This document shows positions 43,936-52,600 of a stretch of DNA of 64,000 bases, piece after piece; position 1 is the stretch's first letter; each line of letters begins with the position of its first letter. A program made the position numbers and the translations under genes. Under the pieces are notes generated by a model. The model was not told the origin of the DNA, did no database searches, and worked only from the letters and a program-made list of their open reading frames with translations. Source of the stretch: Herbaspirillum sp. LeCh32-8 (GTDB taxonomy: Bacteria; Pseudomonadota; Gammaproteobacteria; Burkholderiales; Burkholderiaceae_D); contig NZ_JAGIPZ010000002.1 in the NCBI RefSeq assembly GCF_017814915.1, positions 90,984-154,983 of the forward strand, read 5' to 3'.

Positions 43936-44808
43936 ATGTCCGAAGCGGTCAACCGCCTCTCCTTGCCGGTCTCTGCGCCCGTTTCTCCTGCAGCGCCAGC
44001 CGCTGCGCCGGAGAAATCCGCCGTGCGCGCCGGCCCCGGTCCGCGCGCGCTGTTCCTGATTTCCTGGCTTGCCCCGCTGGCGTTGCTGCTGGCGTGGGAG
44101 GCCTTCGCCCGCGCCGGCGTGCTGTCGCCGCAGGTCTTGCCGGCGCCCAGCAAGGTGTTCGTCACCGCATGGAACCTGATCGGCCAGGGACGCTTGCTGT
44201 CCGACCTCGGCGCCAGCCTGCTGCGGGCCTCGGCCGGCTTCGTCATCGGCGGCAGCATCGGCTTCGGGCTGGGTACGCTGGTCGGATTTTCGCGCCTGGC
44301 CGAGGCGCTGTTCGACCGCAGCGTGCAGATGGTGCGCGCCGTGCCTTTCCTGGCGGCGCTGCCGCTGGTGATCGTGTGGTTCGGCGTGGGCGAGGGCGGC
44401 AAGGTGTTCCTGGTGTCGCTGGGCGTGCTGTTCCCGATCTATATCAATACGGTGCTGGGCATCCGCCAGGTGGATCCCAAACTGATCGAGCTGGGCCGCG
44501 TGACCGGGTTGTCGAACTGGCCCCTGATCCGCCGCATCGTGCTGCCGGGCGCCTTGCCCTCGATTTTGGCAGGCGTACGCTACGCGTTGGCAGTGGCATG
44601 GCTGGCGCTGGTGATCGCCGAGACCATCGCCGCCAACGTCGGCATCGGCTCGCTGGCGATGGATGCGCGCGAGTTCCTGCAGACCGACGTGATCGTGCTG
44701 ACCATCGTCATCTACGCCGGCATCGGCGTGCTCTCCGACGGCATCGCCCGCGCGCTGGAGCGCAAGCTGCTGGCCTGGCATCCGAACTATGCGGGGAGGG
44801 GCCGCTGA
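43936..44808 (+). CDS. ABC transporter permease, SsuC type
   Basis: 290-residue permease of the sulfonate/nitrate/taurine class with about six membrane helices after a polar, Ala/Pro-rich N-terminus. The EAA loop is around ELGRVTGLSNWPLIRRIVLPG (about 187-206). A GAAGG ribosome site precedes the ATG. Its stop overlaps the ATPase start by one base (TGATG), which implies coupled translation. Gene order with an SsuD-like enzyme suggests uptake of an organosulfonate or similar anion. Confidence 0.9.
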   Translation: MSEAVNRLSLPVSAPVSPAAPAAAPEKSAVRAGPGPRALFLISWLAPLALLLAWEAFARAGVLSPQVLPAPSKVFVTAWNLIGQGRLLSDLGASLLRASAGFVIGGSIGFGLGTLVGFSRLAEALFDRSVQMVRAVPFLAALPLVIVWFGVGEGGKVFLVSLGVLFPIYINTVLGIRQVDPKLIELGRVTGLSNWPLIRRIVLPGALPSILAGVRYALAVAWLALVIAETIAANVGIGSLAMDAREFLQTDVIVLTIVIYAGIGVLSDGIARALERKLLAWHPNYAGRGR

Positions 44809-45548
44809 TGTCGCCGCTCACTCATACCATGCATCCGGCCGGCATCGAGGAAGCTGCGGTCACCGTCAGCAAGCTGCAGCGCCGCTACGGCGACCGCACC
44901 GTCATCAAGGGCCTGAACCTGCGCATCGCGCGCGGCGAGTTCGTGGCGCTGCTGGGCGAAAGCGGTTGCGGAAAAACCACCTTGCTGCGCGCGTTGGCCG
45001 GGCTGGATCCGATCGACGCCGGGCGCATCGACGGCGCTGCGCAGCCGGCGGTGGTGTTTCAGGAGCCGCGCCTGATTCCGTGGAATCCGCTGTGGCGCAA
45101 CGTCTCGCTGGGCATGGACGACAAGACCGGCAAGCCGCTGGCAAAAGCCGCGCTGGAAGAGGTCGGCCTGGGCCAGCGCATCGACGACTGGCCGCGCAAT
45201 CTCTCCGGCGGCCAGGCCCAGCGCGTGGCGCTGGCGCGCGCACTGGTGCGCGAGCCGCGCCTGCTGCTGCTGGACGAACCCTTCGCCGCCCTCGACGCGC
45301 TGACCCGCATCCGCATGCATGCGCTGGTGCGCCAGCTGCTGGAACGACATCGTCCCGGGGTGCTGCTGGTCACGCATGACGTGGACGAGGCCATCGTGCT
45401 GGCCGACCGCATCCTGGTGATGCGCGACGGCGCCATCGCCAGCGACTACACCGTGGCGCGCGAGGCGGCGCACCACCGCGCCCATCCCGCTGCCGAAGCA
45501 CTGCGTGCGCAGTTGCTGGCGGAGCTGGGCGTGGCCGCCGCAGCCTGA
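44808..45548 (+). CDS. ABC transporter ATP-binding protein, SsuB type
   Basis: 246-residue ABC ATPase. Walker A is GESGCGKTT, the Q-loop sits in [12 protein letters not shown], the signature is LSGGQAQR and Walker B is [12 protein letters not shown], with H-loop THDVDEA. The match to SsuB is close. It starts at the ATG overlapping the permease stop and has no ribosome site of its own apart from GGGGAGGGG inside the permease gene. Confidence 0.92.
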   Translation: MSPLTHTMHPAGIEEAAVTVSKLQRRYGDRTVIKGLNLRIARGEFVALLGESGCGKTTLLRALAGLDPIDAGRIDGAAQPAVVFQEPRLIPWNPLWRNVSLGMDDKTGKPLAKAALEEVGLGQRIDDWPRNLSGGQAQRVALARALVREPRLLLLDEPFAALDALTRIRMHALVRQLLERHRPGVLLVTHDVDEAIVLADRILVMRDGAIASDYTVAREAAHHRAHPAAEALRAQLLAELGVAAAA

Positions 45549-45629
45549 CTTCCCTTTCACATTGTTCGTGCCGCCGGCGCAGCCGGCGGCGTTCCCTTGC
45601 CCTCTACTTCACACCATCATTCTTTCTAC

Positions 45630-46640
45630 ATGAGCGATCACGACCAGCCAGCCAACCTCCACCGACGCCAACTGTTGCAAGCCGCCCTCGCGGGCGCGGC
45701 ATTGGGCGGCGCCGGCCTTGCCCCTTCCGTCTTCGCCGCGCCGGGCAAGTCGCGCAATACCGACACCGTGCGCCTCGCCTGGGGCAAGGGCGGCCTGCCG
45801 GGCATCGCGCGCACCCGCGGCGAGTTCGAGAAGACGCTGGCCAAGGACGGCATCAGGGTGCAATGGGTCGGGCCGTTCCCCAATCACGCGCCGTCGCTGC
45901 AGGCGGTCACCGGCGGCAGCGCCGACTTCGGCTTTGGCGGCAGCACCACGCCGGCGCTGGCGGCGATGATCGCTGGTTCGCCGCTGGTGTTCACCCAGTT
46001 CGCGGTGGTCGAACCGCGCAGCACGGCCATCATCGCCAAGGACGGTTCCGGCATCGCCAAGGTCAGCGACCTGGTCGGCAAGACGGTGGCGGTGAACCGT
46101 TCCGGCCTGGGCGAGTTTTTGCTGGTGGCGGCGCTGGAAAAGCACGGCATCGCGCGCGACAAGGTCAGGTTCGTCTACCTCAACCCGCCCGACGCCGGTC
46201 CGGCCTTCGCGCAGGGCAAGGTCGACGCGTGGTCGATGTGGAGCCCGGGCGTGGACATCGCGCGCGTGGAATACAAGGCGCATGACGTGTTCTTCGAGGG
46301 ACGCGACCTGGAGTTCCTGATCGACTTCAACTCCTACGTCACGCACCGCAAGTTCGCCGAGGAAAACGGCGACATCGTGCGCGCCGTGAACGCAGCCTAT
46401 CGCACCGAGGGCGAGTGGATCACCGGCAACCCCAAGGAGGCCGAGATCCTGGTGCAGAAGGACGCCGGCTACTCCGACGCGGTGCGCGATTCGCTCATCA
46501 AGCTGGCGCGCCGCTGGGAGTTTCACGGCGCCGACGACGCCAGGTTCATCGCCACCTTCCAGGGCGCGGCGGACTGGCTGTCGGAGCGCAAGATCCTGCC
46601 GCAGAAGGTCAGGGTCAGCGATTACATCGTCAAGGTCTGA
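45630..46640 (+). CDS. Aliphatic sulfonate-type substrate-binding protein (SsuA-like)
   Basis: 336-residue periplasmic protein. Its N-terminus LHRRQLLQAALAG with twin Arg followed by a hydrophobic stretch resembles a Tat signal, ending at SVFAAP. The mature domain shows VRLAWGKGGLPGIARTRGEF and LQAVTGGSADFGFGGSTTP, the SsuA pattern. ATG 45630 is preferred over TTG 45597. It lies 81 bases after the ATPase gene and 59 bases before the monooxygenase gene. Substrate is inferred only from context. Confidence 0.88.
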   Translation: MSDHDQPANLHRRQLLQAALAGAALGGAGLAPSVFAAPGKSRNTDTVRLAWGKGGLPGIARTRGEFEKTLAKDGIRVQWVGPFPNHAPSLQAVTGGSADFGFGGSTTPALAAMIAGSPLVFTQFAVVEPRSTAIIAKDGSGIAKVSDLVGKTVAVNRSGLGEFLLVAALEKHGIARDKVRFVYLNPPDAGPAFAQGKVDAWSMWSPGVDIARVEYKAHDVFFEGRDLEFLIDFNSYVTHRKFAEENGDIVRAVNAAYRTEGEWITGNPKEAEILVQKDAGYSDAVRDSLIKLARRWEFHGADDARFIATFQGAADWLSERKILPQKVRVSDYIVKV

Positions 46641-46699
46641 TCCGGACCAGCAGTCAGGAACTCACGAACTCACGAAATCATGGACACAGGGAGAACAGC

Positions 46700-47791
46700 A
46701 TGAGCGTCAACTTCATCGGCATGGTCACCACCCACAAGAACTCGGAGATCCATCCCTCGACCGGCCCGGCCATCGACACCGACTATCTGCTGCGCTTTGC
46801 CAAGGCGCACGAGGATGCCGGCTTCGACCGCGTGCTGGTGCCTTACCACTCCAACGGCCCGGACGCGATCCTGACCATCGCCCAGGTCGCGGCCGCCACC
46901 AGCCGCATCAAGCTGATGCTGGCGCACCGGCCGGGCTTCGTGTCGCCCACGCTGGCGGCGCGCCAGCTGGCCACGCTCGATCACTTCAGCCGCGGCCGCC
47001 TGGGCGTGCACATCATCTCCGGCGGATCGGACATCGAGCAGCGCCGCGACGGCGACTATCTCGACCATGACCAGCGCTACGCACGCACCGACGAATACCT
47101 GGAGATCCTGCGCCGGGTATGGACGGCGGACCAGCCGTTTGACCATGAGGGCGCGCACTATCGCTTCGAGCAGGCCTACTCGGAAGTCAAGCCGGCGCAG
47201 AAGCCGCACCTCCCGATCTTCTTCGGCGGCGCGTCGGACGCAGCCATTCCCGTGGCCGGGCGTCATGCGGACATCTATGCCTTGTGGGGCGAGTCGCTCG
47301 ACCAGGTGCGCGACCTGACCGGGCGCGTGCGCGCCGAGGCGGCGCGCAACGGGCGCGAGATCGGTTTCTCGGTGTCCTTCCGTCCCATCCTGGCGGAGAC
47401 CGAAGACAAGGCCTGGGAACGCGCCGAGCGCATTTTGCAAGAGACGCGCCGCCTGCGCGCCGGCAGCGGCAAGCTGCATCCGGCCTACACCGGCCCGCAG
47501 CAAAGCGAGGGCGCACGCCGCCTGCTGGCCGCGGCCGACAAGGGCGCGCGCGTGGACAAGCGCTTGTGGACCGCGATCGCCAAGGAGACCGGCGCGCGCT
47601 ACAACTCCACTGCGCTGGTGGGCACCCCGGAGCAGGTGGCCGAGGCGCTGCTGGATTACTACGACCTCGGCGTGAGCACCTTCCTGATCCGCGGATTCGA
47701 TCCGCTGGAAGACGCCATCGACTACGGGCGCGCGCTGATCCCGCGCACGCGCGAACTGGTGGCGCAACGGCTGGCGCAGAAAGCCGCCTGA
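46700..47791 (+). CDS. FMN-dependent alkanesulfonate monooxygenase-like enzyme (SsuD family)
   Basis: 363-residue luciferase-like monooxygenase. SsuD-like strings are DYLLRFAKAHEDAGFDRVLV near residue 28, SPTLAARQLATLDHFSRGRL near 81 and PHLPIFFGGASDAA near 171. It would use reduced FMN and O2 to release sulfite from a sulfonate, or perform a related oxidation. No flavin reductase (SsuE) is encoded nearby, so one must be supplied from elsewhere. It ends the operon at a bidirectional terminator. Confidence 0.88.
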   Translation: MSVNFIGMVTTHKNSEIHPSTGPAIDTDYLLRFAKAHEDAGFDRVLVPYHSNGPDAILTIAQVAAATSRIKLMLAHRPGFVSPTLAARQLATLDHFSRGRLGVHIISGGSDIEQRRDGDYLDHDQRYARTDEYLEILRRVWTADQPFDHEGAHYRFEQAYSEVKPAQKPHLPIFFGGASDAAIPVAGRHADIYALWGESLDQVRDLTGRVRAEAARNGREIGFSVSFRPILAETEDKAWERAERILQETRRLRAGSGKLHPAYTGPQQSEGARRLLAAADKGARVDKRLWTAIAKETGARYNSTALVGTPEQVAEALLDYYDLGVSTFLIRGFDPLEDAIDYGRALIPRTRELVAQRLAQKAA

Positions 47792-47815
47792 AGCGCGCAG
47801 GCGGAGATGGAAGTG

Positions 47816-47846
47816 AAAAAGGCAGGGAGCAATCCCTGCCTTTTTT
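47816..47846 (+). terminator. Bidirectional terminator between ssuD-like and TonB receptor genes
   Basis: Stem GGCAGGG/CCCTGCC with loop AGCAAT, five A before and six T after. It can stop the plus-strand monooxygenase operon and the convergent minus-strand receptor gene. Confidence 0.92.
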
Positions 47847-47893
47847 GTTGCGTCAGCGCGCCTGTGGATAAACAAAATCGCAGGCGGCCTGCG

Positions 47894-50026
47894 TCAGAAG
47901 CTGACGCTGACGCCCACATCCAGCGAGCGGCCGTATCCCGGCAGCGGCTGCAACGCGCCCGACTTGGCGTTGGCCAGGCCGGACAGATTGACGCCGCCCA
48001 GCGGGTCGGCGTAGTTGCGGTTGAACAGGTTGCTGATGCCGGCCGAGAGCGCGATGGCCTTGGTGGCCTGGTAGGTGCTCTTGAGGTTGACCACGGTGTA
48101 GCTGGCGGTGACCGGCTCCAGGCGCTGCGCGTCGACCAGGGTCTTGCGGGCGACGTAGTTGATTTCGGCGCGGTTGCTCCACGCGCCGCTGCGCTGCTCC
48201 AGCGCGGCCAGCAGGTTGAACGGCATCATGTGGTACAGCTGGCCGCCGCCCACGCGCGCGCCGCGGGTTACGCCGGCCTTGCCGGTGAAGGCCAGCTCGC
48301 CCAGCGCGGTGTTCCTGGCCAGCGGCATCTTCCATGACAGGTTGATGCCGTACAGGCGGGCGTCGTGGTTGGCGAAGCGCAGCAGCGCGCCGGAGGCGCT
48401 GGCGATGCCGTAGGGATTGAAGCTGCCGATCACGTCGGCGTCGATGTAGTTCTGCACGTAGCTGAAGTAGGGCGTGGCCTTGAGGAACCAGCGGCGCTCG
48501 CCGCCTTCGCTGTGCCAGTCGGCGGTGGCGCTGACGGTGTTGGCGACCTCGGGCTTGAGGTCGATGTTGCCGACGTAGCCGTTGCCGTCGCCGAACCAGT
48601 TGGTCATGGTCATGGCCATGGTGCCGCGACCCCAGGTGTAGCGCTCGTAGAGGTTGGGCGAGCGGGTCTTGCGGGCATAGCCGAACTCGAAGCTCTTGCC
48701 GGTGTCCTGCTCGAAGCGGGCCAGCGCGGTGACGTCGATATTGTTGTCGGTCTTGCCGTGGCTGCGCGCATTGAAGGCGGTGGCGGCCGCGGCATCGGCG
48801 GCGTTCATCATGCCGGCGCCGTAGGCCTGCACATTGCCGGCATCGGTCTTCACCAGCTCGTCGCGCATGCCCAGCAAGGTGCTCCAGCGCGCGTCCAGCT
48901 TGTGCTCCCATTCGGCGAACAGGGCAAAGCGATCGCGCGTGCCGTTGTTGATGTTCACGTAGGTGGCGGGGCCCATCATCATCGAACCGGGTACGGCGGG
49001 CCAGTAGTCGTTGAGGCGGAAGCTGTGCAGCTCGTTGCCCAGGCGCAGGGTGTCGGCGCCGTCCTGGCCGAGGTCGATGTCGGCGCGCACGGTGTAGCCC
49101 ATGTCGCGTCCGCGCGTGTCCATCGGCATGGTGCCGGTGCGCTCGGCGGTGAAGAATCCCATCTCGTGCTCGGTGTGCTGCCAGTACAGCTTGGCGTAGA
49201 GCTTGCCCCAGTCGAAGTTGCGGTCGTAGCCCAGGTTGGCGAAGGTGGCGCGGTTGCCGGTCATGTCCATGTACTGGTTGGGGAAGCCCTGGTAGGGGAT
49301 GTATTGCTGCCCGACCTTCAGCACCAGTTGCTGGCCGCTGCCGCGCATGGCCAGCGTGAGCGCGTGGTTGTTGCTCTCGAACTGGCTGCCGAGGACCTTG
49401 TCGCCGTTGCCGTTGACATAGCTCTCGGCGCGCGTGCTGCTGGCGGTGTAGCCGATGGAGAGACTGTCGGTGGCGACCGTGGCGTTGGCCGAGACCGACA
49501 CCTCCGAATTGACGCTGCGCGCCGAGGCCGCGAAGCCGCCCTTGACCAGCGACCAGCCGGGGCCGTCCGCATATTGCGGCGCCGGCGAGTTCAGCTCGAT
49601 GCTGCCGGCGATGCTGTCGCCGCCGGCGCTGACCGGCGTGATGCCGGCGATCACGCGCACCGTGCCGACCTGCGAAGGTGGCATGTAGGACATGGGTGCG
49701 TTCATCTGGTTGCCGCAGGCGGCGGTGACTTCCATGCCATCCAGCTTGACCTTGATGCGGTCGGCCGCGAAGCCGTTCAACACCGGCAGCGCCGATACGC
49801 CGCCGGCGGCGGCAGTCGAGTAGCCGGGCTGCGACGAGAGCAGCAGCGCGCTGTCGGCGCCGCTCTTTTGCGGAACGGGTTTGTCGCCGGTGACGGTGAT
49901 GGCGGGCAGTTTTTCATCCACAGCGCTCTGGGAGGGTTGCACGGATTGGGCGTGCGCGACGCTCTGGAATTGGGCGCTGCAGGCGCAGGCCAGCGCCACC
50001 GAAAAGGCGCAGCGGGTCAGCTTCAT
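47894..50026 (-). CDS. TonB-dependent copper receptor, OprC-like
   Basis: 710-residue outer-membrane receptor with signal peptide (about 1-26, ending AHAQS), a plug domain (about 40-150) and a beta-barrel ending in Phe (GVSVSF). The plug loop reads TAACGNQMNAPMSYM, giving C104-xxx-M108, and the barrel has H287-E-M289 in HTEHEM. These match the CxxxM-HxM copper site described for Pseudomonas OprC. I therefore infer copper import. No TonB or ExbBD genes are near, and it is transcribed alone. Confidence 0.88.
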   Translation of the reverse strand: MKLTRCAFSVALACACSAQFQSVAHAQSVQPSQSAVDEKLPAITVTGDKPVPQKSGADSALLLSSQPGYSTAAAGGVSALPVLNGFAADRIKVKLDGMEVTAACGNQMNAPMSYMPPSQVGTVRVIAGITPVSAGGDSIAGSIELNSPAPQYADGPGWSLVKGGFAASARSVNSEVSVSANATVATDSLSIGYTASSTRAESYVNGNGDKVLGSQFESNNHALTLAMRGSGQQLVLKVGQQYIPYQGFPNQYMDMTGNRATFANLGYDRNFDWGKLYAKLYWQHTEHEMGFFTAERTGTMPMDTRGRDMGYTVRADIDLGQDGADTLRLGNELHSFRLNDYWPAVPGSMMMGPATYVNINNGTRDRFALFAEWEHKLDARWSTLLGMRDELVKTDAGNVQAYGAGMMNAADAAAATAFNARSHGKTDNNIDVTALARFEQDTGKSFEFGYARKTRSPNLYERYTWGRGTMAMTMTNWFGDGNGYVGNIDLKPEVANTVSATADWHSEGGERRWFLKATPYFSYVQNYIDADVIGSFNPYGIASASGALLRFANHDARLYGINLSWKMPLARNTALGELAFTGKAGVTRGARVGGGQLYHMMPFNLLAALEQRSGAWSNRAEINYVARKTLVDAQRLEPVTASYTVVNLKSTYQATKAIALSAGISNLFNRNYADPLGGVNLSGLANAKSGALQPLPGYGRSLDVGVSVSF

Positions 50027-50196
50027 TGGGGGTTCCCTGTCGTTATTGTGATGGTCGCGGTGCGTGCCTTGGCGGCATGGCAGCGCCCTGCGGCGCGAGG
50101 CTGCGCGGGCGACATTGCGAGCAGGGGATTATGCAGCGCCCGGCGGCGCGCGGCGTGCGGCATATTGTCGCAACGCGCGCCGGGCGGGACGGGCGC

Positions 50197-51486
50197 CTAC
50201 GCCGAGGCCAGCGCTTGCTGCAGGTCGGCGAGCAGGTCGTCGATATGCTCGATGCCGATCGACAGGCGCACCGTGTCTTCGGTGACGCCGGCCTGTTCCA
50301 GTTCCGCCGGCGAGAGTTGGCGGTGCGTGGTCGAGGCCGGATGCGTGGCCAGCGACTTGGCGTCGCCGATGTTGACCAGGCGCGTGAACAGTTGCAGCGC
50401 ATCCTGGAAGCGCGCGCCGCCGTCGCGACCGTTGGCCACGCCAAAGGTCAGCACGCCCGAGGCGCGGCCGTTGAAATATTTGCGCGCCAGCGCATGGTCT
50501 GGATGGTCTTCCAGGCCGGCGTAGTTGACCCAGCGCACCTTGGGATGGCGCTTCAGGTACTGCGCCACCGCCAGCGCATTGGCGGTGATGCGGTCCAGGC
50601 GCAGCGCCAGCGTCTCGATGCCTTGCAGGATCTGGAAGCTGTTGAACGGCGACAGCGCGGCGCCGGTATTGCGCAAGGGCACCACGCGCGCACGCCCGAT
50701 GTAGGCGGCGTCGCCCAGCGCCTCGGTGTAGACCACGCCGTGGTAGCTGACGTCGGGTTCGTTGAGGCGCTTGAAGCGCTCCTTGTGCTGCGCCCACGGG
50801 AATTTGCCGGAGTCGACGATGGCGCCGCCCAGCGTGGTGCCGTGGCCGCCGAGGTATTTGGTCAGCGAGTGCACGACGATGTCGGCGCCGTGCTCGAAGG
50901 GGCGCAACAGGTAGGGCGTGGCGACGGTGTTGTCGACGATCAGCGGCACGCCGTGGCGGTGCGCGATCTCGGCGATGGCGGCAATGTCGGTGATGTTGCC
51001 CAGCGGGTTGCCGATGGACTCGATGAACACTGCCTTGGTGCGCGCGTCGAACAGCGGCTCGAAGGAGGCCGGCCGGCGCGGATCGGCAAAGCGCGTTTCG
51101 ATGCCGAACTGCGGCAGCGTGTGGGCGAACAGGTTGTAGGTGCCGCCGTAGAGCGTGGCGGCCGAGACGATGTTGTCGCCGGCCTCGGCGATGGTCTGGA
51201 TCGCGTAGGTCACCGCCGCCTGGCCGGAGGCCACCGCCAGTGCGGCGATGCCGCCCTCGAGCGCGGCCAGGCGTTTTTCCAGCACGTCCTGGGTCGGGTT
51301 CATGATGCGCGAGTAGATGTTGCCTTGCACCTTCAGGTCGAACAGGTCGGCGCCGTGCTGGGTATCGTCGAAGGCGAAGGCCACGGTCTGGTAGATCGGC
51401 ACCGCTACCGCGCGGGTGGTCGGGTCGGGATCGTAGCCGGCGTGGATGGACAGGGTTTCAAACTTCCAGTCGGGGGTGTCTGCCAT
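50197..51486 (-). CDS. metY: O-acetylhomoserine sulfhydrylase (MetY)
   Basis: 429-residue Cys/Met-metabolism PLP enzyme. It begins with the pattern [20 protein letters not shown]. The PLP lysine is in [17 protein letters not shown] near residue 210, and [20 protein letters not shown] near 58 is typical. It makes homocysteine from O-acetylhomoserine and sulfide. That fits a chromosome region rich in organosulfur genes. No S-adenosylmethionine-type riboswitch was recognised upstream. The divergent plus strand carries the hairpin RNA described below. Confidence 0.94.
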   Translation of the reverse strand: MADTPDWKFETLSIHAGYDPDPTTRAVAVPIYQTVAFAFDDTQHGADLFDLKVQGNIYSRIMNPTQDVLEKRLAALEGGIAALAVASGQAAVTYAIQTIAEAGDNIVSAATLYGGTYNLFAHTLPQFGIETRFADPRRPASFEPLFDARTKAVFIESIGNPLGNITDIAAIAEIAHRHGVPLIVDNTVATPYLLRPFEHGADIVVHSLTKYLGGHGTTLGGAIVDSGKFPWAQHKERFKRLNEPDVSYHGVVYTEALGDAAYIGRARVVPLRNTGAALSPFNSFQILQGIETLALRLDRITANALAVAQYLKRHPKVRWVNYAGLEDHPDHALARKYFNGRASGVLTFGVANGRDGGARFQDALQLFTRLVNIGDAKSLATHPASTTHRQLSPAELEQAGVTEDTVRLSIGIEHIDDLLADLQQALASA

Positions 51487-51799
51487 GGTTGTTCTCGCTT
51501 GTTGTCTGTCGTGGTCGATGGGGATGACTGCATGCAGACGCTAGCGCGCGGAAGATGGATGGCGAAGGAATGATTTCGCATGTGCATATGCGCGGGGCGC
51601 GCGAAATCGTGGGGAAAACCGTTGAAATCCCCTTTTGTGAACAAAATAAGACAAATGCGTGCATGATCGTTGCAGATCGTGTATGATGCGTTTTGTACTT
51701 GCATCAAGCCGTATTCTTGTTGGTCTCAAATTCCGCCTGACCTGTTGTTACTCTCCGGTCGTTCTGTTTTTCTTCCTTCGGTTTCATTCTTGGTTTCAA
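51487..51799. other. Intergenic region between metY and the hairpin RNA
   Basis: No protein gene is supported. It should contain the metY promoter (minus strand) and that of the hairpin RNA (plus strand). TATGAT at 51682-51687 is a possible plus-strand -10 box, but no good -35 box lies at the right distance. The stretch 51720-51800 is T-rich on the plus strand. Confidence 0.45.
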
Positions 51800-51909
51800 G
51801 TGCCTGGGTACGATGCTTTCGTCCCACCTGATCGCTATCGACCGTCCATACGCAACAGATAGCCAGGCACAAGCGTTCGTCGCTACGTCGATTCTTCCGG
51901 ATAGTCCAA

Positions 51910-51941
51910 CGTTGTCACCCTGCAGATAGCAGGGGATGATG
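51910..51941 (+). repeat. AGATA-loop hairpin 1 of 4
   Basis: Inner stem CCCTGC/GCAGGG (51918-51923 with 51929-51934), loop AGATA, bulged A at 51917, outer 7-bp stem 51910-51916 with 51935-51941 that includes three G-U pairs. Confidence 0.75.
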
Positions 51942-52011
51942 CTCAAGATCGTCGCGACGGCGACGCCAGCTCCCCGGTGGCTTCCTGCCGCCGCGGACGG
52001 CCTCTTCAGGC

Positions 52012-52044
52012 GGCATGCCAACGCGCAGATAGCGCGGGCGTGCC
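52012..52044 (+). repeat. AGATA-loop hairpin 2 of 4
   Basis: Inner stem CGCGC/GCGCG (52022-52026 with 52032-52036), loop AGATA, bulge AA at 52020-52021, outer 8-bp stem GGCATGCC/GGCGTGCC with one U-G pair. Confidence 0.78.
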
Positions 52045-52136
52045 AGACCTGAGGCCGGGCCAGCAAATAGTTTATTAATACGCGTCACCGCCGCGCCGCC
52101 CACAGGGCGACAGGCACAGATGAGCGACTGTATTGG

Positions 52137-52166
52137 AATGGCACTGCTCAGATAGGGCAGGCCGTT
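52137..52166 (+). repeat. AGATA-loop hairpin 3 of 4
   Basis: Inner stem CTGCTC/GGGCAG (52144-52149 with 52155-52160, one U-G), loop AGATA, bulged A at 52143, outer 6-bp stem AATGGC/GCCGTT with one U-G pair. Confidence 0.78.
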
Positions 52167-52170
52167 TGAT

Positions 52171-52203
52171 CCGGCGGCACCATGCAGATAGCATGGGTCG
52201 CGG
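52171..52203 (+). repeat. AGATA-loop hairpin 4 of 4
   Basis: Inner stem CCATGC/GCATGG (52180-52185 with 52191-52196), loop AGATA, bulged A at 52179, outer 7-bp stem 52171-52178 with 52197-52203 that has a bulged G at 52174 and one G-U pair. Confidence 0.75.
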
Positions 52204-52233
52204 AGAACAGAGATTCAGGATTAATCAATGAAC

Positions 52234-52257
52234 AGCCCACCATATGGTGGGCTTTTT
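52234..52257 (+). terminator. Intrinsic terminator of the hairpin RNA
   Basis: Perfect 8-bp stem AGCCCACC/GGTGGGCT with loop ATAT, followed by TTTTT. No T-tract exists on the minus-strand side, so it terminates plus-strand transcription although no plus-strand protein gene lies upstream for several kilobases. Confidence 0.92.
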
Positions 52258-52336
52258 GCGTTCTGGGGCCGCGCTGGCGATGCCGATGATCGCCGGCGGC
52301 CGGCGGCGCTGCCGGAGCGCCCGGGACGACGGGTGC

Positions 52337-52600
52337 TCAGCGACGGCGTGCCGGAGGACGGGGGCCGGTGGCGCCGCGGTTCTCGATGTGGCGATAGATG
52401 ATGCGGCCCTTGTTCAGGTCGTACGGGGACAGTTCCAGCGTAACCTTATCGCCCGCCAGAATCTTGATGAAGTTCTTCTTCATGCGACCGGCTGTATAGG
52501 CGATCAGGGAGTGGCCGTTTTCCAGGTCGACGCGGAAGCGGGAATCCGGCAGCACTTCCGTTACCTGGCCTTGCATTTCAATCAGTTCTTCCTTAGCCAT
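52337..52600 (-). CDS. infA: Translation initiation factor IF-1 (paralogue type)
   Basis: 87-residue S1/OB-fold protein. It starts [18 protein letters not shown], then [21 protein letters not shown] and [20 protein letters not shown], typical of IF-1. It has about 15 additional basic and Pro-rich residues at the C-terminus compared with E. coli IF-1. Such longer paralogues, separate from the copy in the ribosomal-protein operon, are common in Betaproteobacteria. It is a monocistronic gene with AAGGAG about 8 bases upstream. Confidence 0.92.
   Translation of the reverse strand: MAKEELIEMQGQVTEVLPDSRFRVDLENGHSLIAYTAGRMKKNFIKILAGDKVTLELSPYDLNKGRIIYRHIENRGATGPRPPARRR

Larger units (their letters stand above)
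51800..52257 (+). ncRNA. Structured non-coding RNA with repeated bulged-A / AGATA-loop hairpins
   Basis: No protein gene is supported here, and the region ends in a strong plus-strand terminator. CAGATAG occurs five times (51856, 51923, 52026, 52149, 52185). Four copies sit in hairpins of the same plan: outer stem, bulged A (AA in one), inner stem of 5-6 bp closed by C-G, and loop AGATA. The hairpins span 51910-51941, 52012-52044, 52137-52166 and 52171-52203. Their stem sequences differ but pair throughout. Several pairs are G-T, valid as G-U only in plus-strand RNA. The first CAGATAG lies beside an 8-bp long-range helix (51800-51807 with 51863-51870). The 5' end is not determined. I do not recognise the family. 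Confidence 0.72.

Noticed and set aside
48365..50524. 719-residue open frame opposite the TonB receptor
   Set aside because: The receptor has signal peptide, plug, barrel and copper motif. The opposite frame has no domain and crosses the receptor's promoter.
51659..51862. 67-residue open frame in the metY-infA gap
   Set aside because: No ribosome site, no recognisable product, and it overlaps the structured RNA region.
51800..52257. CsrB/RsmZ-type decoy for CsrA
   Set aside because: The loops read AGATA and lack the GGA core that CsrA/RsmA requires, so a classic CsrB RNA is unlikely.
51800..52257. CRISPR array
   Set aside because: The CAGATAG repeats are short, unevenly spaced and embedded in different stems; there are no constant repeats with spacers and no cas genes.
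51800..52257. tmRNA, RNase P RNA or 6S RNA
   Set aside because: No tRNA-like ends or CCA, no RNase P conserved core sequences and no single long 6S-type helix were found.
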